From: Ypsolopha sequella
Taxonomy: Eukaryota > Arthropoda > Insecta > Lepidoptera > Ypsolophidae
Direction: 5' to 3'
Length of the DNA stretch: 64,000 nucleotides
NCBI GenBank assembly: GCA_934047225.1
Contig: OW203993.1
Location: 27,170,069 to 27,234,068, forward strand
Shown: piece by piece, positions 56,506 through 64,000 of the stretch
Position numbering within the stretch: the first letter of the stretch is position 1
How the letters are laid out: every line of letters begins with the position of its first letter
The notes under the pieces: generated by a model
Told to the model about the DNA's origin: nothing
What the model saw: the letters and a program-made list of their open reading frames with translations, nothing else
Databases searched by the model: none
Program-made: the position numbers and the translations under genes

Positions 56506-57399
56506 GCGGCATAATCTCGGCCGCGCTGTTGGGAGGCGAGCTTTCCATTGTTTGAAAATGCTGCTGGGCCTGTGATCTGGTTGTCACCATAGTCGTTATA
56601 AAAAAAAGTTTTGTTCGAAGGACCAAATGTAATGAACTGAATGCGAATAAAACGACCAGATCAAAGTACCTAAGCAGGTAATAATGTATTGAATACAAGA
56701 AACATAATAAATTAACTTACTTGTACAAACTGAAACATTTTTCTTGTTGTCACTTCTCCGGATGACAAAATCAAAAAATATAAAAAAGGTAACTAATTCA
56801 AAGACAATGTGATGAGCTGGTGGCCAGCAGTTCATCACAGAGAAGGTTAGTCATATATCTGCCGAAAATAATGGCTTGAGATTTTTTCGGGTTAACCAAA
56901 AGCCTCCGCCTACCTGTGAATGTTTGAAAGATCACTGTTCATTTCTGAGACAGCAATATCTACCTCAGTTACGTCAAAGTGGCGGTAGAGTTGTAAATCG
57001 TCTGCGTAAAGATAGAAGTTCGAAGAAAGAACATTGAAAACAGAATTTATAAAAATTGAAAAAAGGAGAGGAGAGAGGACACCACCTTGGGGACGCCAGC
57101 AGTTAGTTGGCACCACTCCGAGGAAACCTCGTCCGAGCGTATGCACTGCAGGCGACACCTTAAATAAGTATCAAACCATTCTGTGACAAGAGGATATACG
57201 TTAAGAGAGCAAAGAATGCTAAGGAGTACATCGAAGTCTACACAGTTAAATGCACTACTGAAATCCAATAGTTTGAGTACAGTCAGTTTCTTATTGTCAA
57301 TAGCTAATCTTATATCATCAGAGACTATCAGGAGTGCCGTGACAGTGCTATGCCCTGGGCGAAATCCAGATTAAAAGAGATTGAGTAAACTATTTTTAG

Positions 57400-57788
57400 A
57401 TAGGAAATACGAAAGTTGGATATACATCTATTTCAGGGCAGAAAAAAAACGGAAAGTCGAATCCCGAAATTGGAAACTTTCTAAAATTGAAGCGCGCGAT
57501 GCATTCATAAAGCATGTAAGAACTGACACAGAAATTCTTCCAACGATTCAACGTAGATTAGAAACATTAAGAGCGAAGGGTATTTCATCTCAACCATTTA
57601 TAATAATAGTAGGAGAGAAGTTAAGTAACATCAAGACTTACTTTGTTGTCGCTGACCAAAACGTTATCTACGAAAGGCCAAACATTCTAGAAACTGTTGA
57701 CACATGCTACAAAATTTTCTGGTCTTTAAATCTTGAATATAGATATGAGGCATATTCTATCTGGTTATTTATCCAAAAAGGGCTTTGA
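57400..57788 (+). pseudogene. Unnamed conserved protein family, fragment B
   Basis: Reads RNWKLSKIEARDAFIKHVRT, then LRAKGISSQPFIIIVGEKLS, NIKTYFVVADQNVIYERPNI, LETVDTCYKIFW and EAYSIWLFIQKG before TGA. It aligns block by block with fragment A at 8075-8520 and is the better preserved copy, without internal stops. Function unknown. It begins next to the 5' truncation of LINE A. Confidence 0.5.
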
Positions 57789-57799
57789 CATCTAAATAC

Positions 57800-58740
57800 G
57801 ATAAAGGCTGTAGTAGAATCACTTATGACGGATTGCTGCTTATAAATACTTTTGTATTTTTGAAAACGTGACTTTGATATAGCCAAATTCTTATTAAAGA
57901 CTCGGTAAGTGATCAGGACAAGGTTCAATGATTCTTTATGCAAAATACGTAATACCTATTGTTGTGGGTATCTGCGAATATCCTAATTGAGGGTGGATGA
58001 TAATGAATCAGTTACTAAATAGACTTGACGGTGTTTCATTGTTACTACATGGTGGCAGCGGTAAATTAATTAAAACGAGTGATATTTGCGAATATTAGTG
58101 TAAATAAGTGTTTACTGGAGTATTTAAGGTGAAAAGTTGTATGGGAGGCTTGCAAAAATCTAACCAAGGAAGCCGCTTTGCTCAGGCGAACCTAGTGGTT
58201 ATCTGAGCAGATTTATCCCTGTACCCGTGTGGTACCGCTTTGCACGGGAGAGGGGGGGGGGGGAATCGCATCTACCGCGCTGCACTATGACGTCGACATC
58301 TGAATATGTTGAGCAAATAGGTCGTGTTTGGTATCGTTTTCGTATAAATTAAGGACGAGGAATTCATTTCTGAAACAACATTTTCACTCGTTGATAGAAA
58401 AATTTTAAGTTATGCGCAAAAATAGAAAACCGAAAAATTTTAGGGGTCAATTACCGTGCGGCGTGTGCGAGCTCCCACGCTTAGTGATCATTATGCAATT
58501 GCAACGGAGACACGTATTTTGACTTTCGGACCGTTTTCATGTGGATAAACTAAGTGTTAACTAGTATTTTGTGCATATTATATAAACAAAAGGACTTTTT
58601 TCACTGAAAATTATAAGTATTGACATTGTTTTTCTATTACATTAATCGTTTCTGTCCATGTAAGTCCTATTATATTTGTTCTGTGCTAATCAGGTAAAAC
58701 TTTCCTTCGAACCATATTTTTCCAAGTGCCTACCTTAACC
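57800..58740 (+). mobile_element. Gypsy 5' LTR end, primer binding site and leader
   Basis: The LTR end is inferred at TGTTACTACA, followed by TGGTGGCAGCGGTAAATTAA (58033), a primer-binding-site position. The start of the LTR is unclear (a TGTAGTAG at about 57809 is possible). The leader to 58740 has a G-run (58243-58262) and no frame. Confidence 0.5.
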
Positions 58741-61260
58741 TCTAATCATGACGATCAAGACGATCACAAAGGGGATTTGCCTAAAAAGGACGCTATTAAT
58801 GACCCCTAAACCTACGGTTACAATAGAACCGTTAGTACCAACAAGTCAACTTTGTTATATTATCCCTAAATATGGCGATAACACAAAAAATCTGAATATG
58901 TTCCTAAAGAATTGTCAAACAGCGTACGATCTTGCTACGCAAATTCAAAACATAATAATTTTACCCCATGCGATTTCTCAGTAAGGGAAGGAACGGGAAC
59001 GGTAAAGAGGGAACCTGCAGTATTTGAAGATACTAAGAATTTTCAATCTTTGAGCGAATTTCTCGACGAATTAAAAAGAAAATTCGGTAAAACAAAAACT
59101 ATTGCGGAAATTCTAAACGAAGCACAACAGGCACGTCAAGGCGTTAAAGTTACTCAGTACATCGAAAAAGTGACAACATTGCGTGACGAATTATTAGCTG
59201 ATGACACTTATTATAGAATTATAGAATTAACGATCAAAATGGACGAATTAGAATTGAATATGATAAACTTATGTTAAATAACTTTTTGATTGGCTTACAA
59301 CCCCATTATTATCATTGACTAAGGTTACTTAACCCAAACTCTACGGCCGAAGCATTTAAATTCGCCGAAGAGGAGGAAAGAGCCCTTAATTTTTACAATC
59401 AAAATAAACCCAAAAGTGAAAGTAGTACTAATATAGCCAGTGCTAAAACATTTAATAAACCGTCAACCAGTGGTGTTACGAAGTCAGGAAATATAGATAG
59501 GCATTGTTCTTTCTGTAAAATGAAAGGACATACCGCAGAGTATTGTCGTAAAAAGAAAGCTTCTAGTCAAAGCAATAACAATGACAAAAACGACAATAAA
59601 ACTCAAGTTAGAATTGTTCAATTAAATAATGATTCTTTAAACTCTCAGCCGGAGACCGAGTCCGAGCAGACGGTCTCCGATGACGAAAAAGAACAAATAG
59701 TATGGAATCTGCTCGAGGAAAACTAATTAACGTTTTCACTAATATCACAATATCTAAAGAAAGCGAATGGCAAGGCAACGAACTTGTGATCTCAACAGTA
59801 TTAGGAGATAAGAAGTTTAATTTTTTAGTAGATACCGGTGCCGCCATCAGCTTTATTAAAACAAAAATTGCAGACGAACTTCCACAATTGGAAAGACAAA
59901 CAGAAGATTGTGTAATTGTAGGAATAGGTAAAGGAACTCTTGAAATAACCGAATCCATTAAAATTTCAATTGAGGACGAATTTTCATGTAAATTCTTTAT
60001 TGTCAATATAGATATTCCTTGCGATGGCATAATAGAAGTAGATTTTCTTACGGAATATGATGCAGAAATTAACCTTAGTGAGAGAAATATGTTGCTTTAT
60101 AGAAATAGAAAGAACCATGAATGTCCATCGACGGAAGTAACCCTTAAACCTCGTACGGAACAAATAATTCCAGTTTTCATAAATAACGTTATTAATGGAG
60201 AATGTCTCATCGAAATGATGAAATTCAAAGACGATATCCTGATACCTAAGGCATTAGTTAAAGTAGAAGACAGTATAGCTTACGTCTCATGTATCAACCC
60301 AAATTTCAAAACTGTAACCTTTAAAATTCCAAAAATCAATGGCTCCTTAATTTAACTTAACGAAATAAAAATATATTACGGAAATAAAGGGGACCAGAGA
60401 TTACGAAAGGTCATCGATTTGATAAGAACGGATCATATGAACCCGGCAGAAAAAGATAACATATTAAAATTTTGTAGAGAATACAAAGATGTTGTACGGA
60501 CTTTGTCCACACATTTAGATTATCTTAACATTTCTTAATAATTATTTCCTATCGACATAGTTTACTTAAGTCAAGGTTGCTTACACAGCGCCCGCAAGTA
60601 TTGAGGACATGTTAGTGCTTTCCGGATGACGATATGACGTCAGTTGTTTTCGTGCCACTCATGAACATTAACATAATTTATAACATAACATTTTATATTC
60701 CTTTTTCTCTTGTAATAACATAACAGTGTAACATTTATATTTAATTAATTAAACATTATTAACATAATAACTAGTCCGATATTAGTCCCTACCCTTACAG
60801 ATGTCTTTCATTTAGAAGGAGACCGTTTTACATTTAGTAACATCGTAAAACATAATATTGAGACGGTTCACAAAGGAGAGGTAAAAACACAAATAAAGGA
60901 TTTGTTAAACATTGACATTATTATTGTTATTGACAAAAAGTAATACAACCGAGACATAGCCCATATTATTCACCTATTTGGATTGTACCAAAAAAGTAGA
61001 TGCTAGACAAAATGGAGAATGGTTATTGACTATAGGAAGCTAAATGAAGTAACTAAAGCGGATAGATACCCAATCCCAAATATTGCCGATATCTTAGATA
61101 AGCTAGGGAAAAGTAAATACTTCTCGACCTTAGACTTAGCTAGTGGTTTTCACCAGATTGAAGTAAACCCCGAAGATGTAGAGAAAACAGCCTTATCCAC
61201 AGAAGAAGGACACTTCGAATATTTGCGCATGCCATTCGGTTTAAAAAACGCAGCAGCGGA
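58741..61260 (+). pseudogene. Gypsy-type gag-pol, split by a solo LTR
   Basis: Gag: LNMFLKNCQTAYDLATQIQN, then after a shift FQSLSEFLDELKRKFGKTKT, QYIEKVTTLRDELL, FKFAEEEERALNFYNQNKP and the knuckle CSFCKMKGHTAEYCRKKK, ending at TAA 59726. Pol begins 25 nt earlier in the -1 frame (ATG 59702), as in frameshift-expressed retroelements. Protease: FNFLVDTGAAISFIKTKIAD (DTG intact) and GIIEVDFLTEYDAEINL. The LTR at 60493-60799 interrupts the linker. [40 protein letters not shown] and [15 protein letters not shown], breaking off at 61255 before the YxDD box. Stops at about 60940 and 61000. Confidence 0.85.
60493..60799 (+). mobile_element. Solo LTR (family A), internally deleted, 307 bp
   Basis: TGTACGGACTTTG...CCCTTACA ends with the duplication GATGT at 60488-60492 and 60800-60804. 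It lacks two internal segments relative to the 440-460 bp copies, the larger including the CTGCCAAGGCACACTGGACT region. It splits the Gypsy pol frame exactly at the codons around REYKDV/FHLEGD. Confidence 0.92.
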
Positions 61261-61583
61261 GCTAGCATGCCAATTTAGACTTTTCTCTCTCTCGACTTGT
61301 CTTTTGGTTCTTGAGTCTACAGATTTCTCTTCTTGTCGAACATGGGCAATTGTCTCGACAGACAAGATTCAATTGAGAGAATTTTGTCGTTATCTCGATT
61401 TCGTTCATTCTTCGGTTAGCACCGGTTTTATTTTTGGTTGGTAATTTTGTCCACGGAAGGTTGAAGTAGGCTGTGATTGGTCAATCAACTGTCAAGAGAA
61501 GGATTGATTTAAAATTGCTTTGCAGACACTTACGTTACTATACGCTTTGCTTCAAACGAATAGTAAGACAAATTATTTAAAAG
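61261..61583. other. Probable left end of the second Harbinger element
   Basis: The Gypsy RT stops at about 61255 and an unrelated sequence begins (GAGCTAGCATGCCAATTTAG). CTCTCTCTCGACTTGTC and the near-complement GACAAGATTCAATTGAGAGA could be terminal or subterminal repeats. Without the right end this cannot be confirmed. Confidence 0.4.
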
Positions 61584-63184
61584 ATGCAAGATAAAACGCC
61601 AAGAAAACTGTAAGTAAAGCGTATGTAGAATGAGATACTTTAACATCGAATGACTATAACAATTTTGTCCATCTGTTTTAGGCTTAGGTCTACAAAAACC
61701 CAAATAGCGATGCTGGTTTACTATATGTCGACCCATCCGCACTTGGTCAATGGTGAATTCACCGGCCCCCTTGGGGCGAGGCGTATGGAGGACGAATGGC
61801 TCAAGGTCAAGAACCTTCTGCGCGAATATGGGCCAGATAAGTCCGTAAAACAATGGATTTTGGTAAGTGTTTGATGTAACTACTAAAAACATTGGCGGAT
61901 ACAAAAGAAGTGGGCATGGCCCCCCCAAAACGTTCAGGAATTCGATAAATTTTACTTAATGATTCGGGTGCACTTTTACACATCATAGGTAAAGATGGTT
62001 TTGCGAAAAGAACCTCAAGATGTAAGGTGCCTTTGAATCCGAAAAGGTAATCCTGTATCCGCCCATGACTAAAAATACTTTATTATAAAATACTAATAAG
62101 GCTTGTACATGTTGTTTGCAGACATGGAGAGACTTGAAAAAAATAGCTCGGGAAGGCAATGCAAGAGCAGCTCAAGGGAGAGCGAGCACTGGCAACAACC
62201 GGACAGTGCCAGAAGTGCCTGAAAATTCAGTAAAAATATTGAACACCATAGGGTTTGAATGCTCTATAGGCGCTGGTGCTGAAGAATCACCGATTGGTCA
62301 TGTATGTAAAACTTTGGTCTTCGATTGAATTATTTTATTTCTTTGGTTTGGTTTTTCTATTTATAATTTATTATTCTTATACAGGTACCATTGAACCCTA
62401 CTTTGCGACTTACTTCCCACAAACATTTAACTTCGCACCTCCAGCTCCAAGCTTTTCAAGCCAGCATGTTTATGCCTTCCCCACTGTGCCTACAACTTCT
62501 ACCGTCACAAGTCTATCTACACCTTACACTCAGGGGCAGGCTTGTGACGAAGTAGTTTATGTTTCCCATCCTGACCCTCCTATTATCCCTACTGACAGTT
62601 TGACAGACAGACAGGATCCAGAAAGGCTCCTTCCTTCGAAAATATAAATCATGCTGATGTCTGTTCCCGCACTGAACCCAGTCCCCAAGATCAAGATCAT
62701 GGTGTTGTCTGTGACTCCCGCACTCCACGCAGTTCCCGAGCTCGTGGTGGTGGTCATGGTGGTGGTCGTGCTGTGGTTCCAAACAACTTCACAGCATTAC
62801 AACAAGAGGCCAACCAACTACAGAGAGCAACTAATAAATCTGCTAGAAGTAATACCCACTTGCTATCTTGTGCTTTACCTATACATCTAACCTATCCCAT
62901 GTATTTTTTAACATCATCTGAGATTAGAAGACTCACATCCTTTTTTATAATGTTCTATTGGAAAAACTAAATAAATCTAATAATATAACAAAATAACAGA
63001 AATAACCTTAATCTTTCTTTCAGGGCATATATAAAATTAAATAAATCTAATAATACAATAATAGTAATAACCCTAATATTTCTTTCAGGGCATATCATCA
63101 GCTTTATCAGAGCGTAATGCACTTATAAGAGAGCAGAATTCAATTCTATTGCAACGTAATAGAATTTTAAAAAGAAATAGGTAA
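61584..63184 (+). pseudogene. Second Harbinger element: Myb/SANT-like protein, several exons
   Basis: Exon 1 (61584-61609) MQDKTPRK; exon 2 (61682-61862) STKTQIAMLVYYMSTHPHLV, GPLGARRMEDEWLKVKNLLR, KSVKQWI; exon 3 (62122-62301) TWRDLKKIAREGNARAAQGR. Borders are GT/AG and phases agree, giving the trihelix Myb/SANT-like domain of Harbinger partner proteins. A fourth block (from 62385) is Pro/Ser-rich and later Arg/Gly-rich (SRARGGGHGGGRAVVPNN), with frame changes near 62632. The last exon (63089-63184) reads SSALSERNALIREQNSILLQ, a coiled-coil end. Broken at least in block four. Confidence 0.7.
62968..63095. repeat. Tandem duplication of an intron end with its splice acceptor
   Basis: AAATAAATCTAATAATA ... 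AATAACCYTAATMTTTCTTTCAGGGCATAT occurs twice in a row (acceptors at about 63025 and 63088). Only the second leads into an open exon. Confidence 0.75.
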
Positions 63185-63251
63185 TTAAAGTGAGTATAAG
63201 TTTGTACTTAAACTTTAGATTTAACTGTTAAGAAGTTATAAAAATACAAAA

Positions 63252-64000
63252 TTATCTAAAATATGTATTTATAATTAAGCTTCTTTTTTGTTGTCCCAGT
63301 CTTAGTGCAGGCCCTCCGGGTGGGTCCAGGGCTTGTGGGGCAGGCTCGGCATCATCTTCAATGGGCAATGCCTCGAGAGGAACCCTAGAAAATGAATATT
63401 GCATTACCATCTTTAACATTGTTTATCGTTGATGTGTGATACATGAAATAATATACAGGTTGTTTTTTTGCTGGACTATATTAAGTATTTTCCTTGAAAG
63501 TTTATAATATTATTATTATAAACTTTCAATAGTAATATTATATTACTATATAGTATTAACAAAATAAAGGTTCCCGGTAATATTTTCTTTTGGTTACTAT
63601 TTCCCCGTACTGGCCCAGTTAAAAAACAGACTATATACTGAAATGGCATGCATGGCAAATATAAAATGTCAAATACCTATAATGAAGCATGATATTATAC
63701 TGCACAAGTTGTCGTCAGCAGTGAAGCCTTATCAGGTGCATAGTGGAGGGCACGGTCTATACCCAAGCACCTACAAGTACCTTTGAGGTAGCCATTCGTA
63801 CGCTCAACCACATTGCGCACCTGACAGTGCCATTTTGTGTACCTCTCCTCTAGGTTATCAGGCTGAGCATTCATCACAGGCGTCATCAGCCAAGGCTCTA
63901 GAGCATATCCAGAGTCACTTGCAAAATATATTTAATGTAGTTTTTTTTTTCAGGGTTTTCGACTGGCCATCAGTAATAATTTTACAAGAATGAAAGGAAA
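63252..64000 (-). CDS. Second Harbinger transposase, C-terminal exons, cut by the window
   Basis: Exon at 63917-63677: DSGYALEPWLMTPVMNAQPD (second catalytic Asp in DSGY), then RNVVERTNGYLKGTCRCLGI (Glu in VER), DRALHYAPDKASLLTTTCAV. A deletion of about 5 nt in the CAVLHN box shifts the frame just before a GTATTT donor. The last exon (63384-63252) reads VPLEALPIEDDAEPAPQALD and RSLIINTYFR. The Myb-like gene ends 68 bp away on the other strand, the same convergent plan as the first Harbinger. The N-terminal exons with the first Asp lie beyond position 64000. Confidence 0.8.
63497..63528. repeat. Perfect short palindrome in a transposase intron
   Basis: GAAAGTTTATAATATTATTATTATAAACTTTC is a hairpin with 14-bp arms. 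It lies in the 292-nt intron before the last transposase exon. Confidence 0.8.

Larger units (their letters stand above)
54612..56839 (-). mobile_element. BEL/Pao element with internal inverted duplication
   Basis: The ends are two direct LTRs (54612-54823 and 56628-56839, 212 bp each, TGTGATGAACTG...TTCATTACA on the minus strand) with GAGAA at 54607-54611 and 56840-56844. Behind the 5' LTR is TTTGGTCCTTCGAACAAA, a BEL/Pao-type primer binding site, then a start MVTTRSQAQQHFQTMESSPP (gag). After about 30 codons gag breaks off at 56505, where an inverted copy of the LTR and integrase end begins. Protease, RT and RNase H are absent. Non-autonomous. Confidence 0.92.
53940..57395 (-). pseudogene. 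LINE A: RT split by a BEL/Pao insertion
   Basis: Minus-strand RT from 57395: VLKLLDFSSAFNCVDFDVLL, SLNVYPLVTEWFDTYL, RPQGGVLSPLLFSIFINSVF and FYLYADDLQLYRHFD (catalytic YADD intact), broken at 56845. It resumes at 54606: IAYTKSAKNLGVIFDCNLTW, FLPFETKVTLAQSLLLPNIN (stop), then SIKLWNSLPHTIRDSPSIGV. The GAGAA duplication on both sides of 54612-56839 proves that the BEL/Pao element landed inside this LINE. One frame change lies in the PQGG region. Confidence 0.85.

Noticed and set aside
59690..59726. Canonical slippery heptamer for -1 frameshifting between gag and pol
   Set aside because: The overlap and -1 phase are real, but no X XXY YYZ heptamer is present in the gag frame.

Overview
The window looks like repeat-dominated nuclear DNA of an insect, most likely a moth or butterfly. 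The evidence is AT-rich sequence, genes split by short introns with GT/AG ends, no bacterial operons, and several copies of a dispersed repeat I recognise from Lepidoptera (about 0.8 kb, beginning ACCGGCCAAGTRCG and ending near GGTACGGAACCCTAA). I found no convincing single-copy host gene. Almost every coding stretch is a relic of a transposable element (TE).

Region by region. 0.6-1.4 kb: non-LTR reverse transcriptase (RT) relic. 1.9-6.27 kb: a complete PIF/Harbinger transposon (TAA target duplication, about 25-bp inverted ends) with a four-exon Myb-like gene and a convergent, broken transposase. 6.3-7.4 kb: long-arm foldback element split by a solo LTR. 7.5-9.4 kb: LINE 3' end, an unnamed protein family, and a pogo-like transposase C-terminus. 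10.2-11.4 kb: Env-like tail plus LTR. 11.4-16.3 kb: Mutator-like (MULE), piggyBac and Gypsy gag relics. 16.8-21.4 kb: two pieces of one unnamed metazoan family, Gypsy gag plus LTR, and a LINE. 22-25.2 kb: a tRNA-bearing palindromic repeat and the lepidopteran repeat. 25.2-29.9 kb: a six-exon gene joining a Mutator-like DDE transposase to a YqaJ nuclease domain, with one nonsense codon. 30-36 kb: RTE RT, a zinc-ribbon relic, Gypsy gag-pol, a second YqaJ piece, a tyrosine-recombinase (Crypton-like) relic and Env. 36-39.6 kb: LINE and BEL/Pao pol. 42-49.2 kb: two Copia gags, a LINE, an LTR, a FLYWCH finger, and a RAG1/Transib-type transposase with an RSS-like end. 49.9-51.2 kb: an unnamed multi-exon relic. 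53.3-57.4 kb: LINEs, one split by a BEL/Pao element that carries a 490-bp inverted duplication of its own end. 57.4-61.3 kb: the unnamed family again and a Gypsy element split by a solo LTR. 61.6 kb to the edge: a second Harbinger element, cut by the window.

The genes do not form a pathway. They group as TE gene sets: Myb-like protein plus transposase in both Harbingers, gag plus pol in the retroelements, and transposase plus nuclease in the Mutator/YqaJ gene. The layout records nested insertion. Target duplications fix three events: solo LTR into the foldback element (GTCTG), solo LTR into Gypsy pol (GATGT), and BEL/Pao into a LINE (GAGAA). Family names come from motif recognition and memory, not from a database search.
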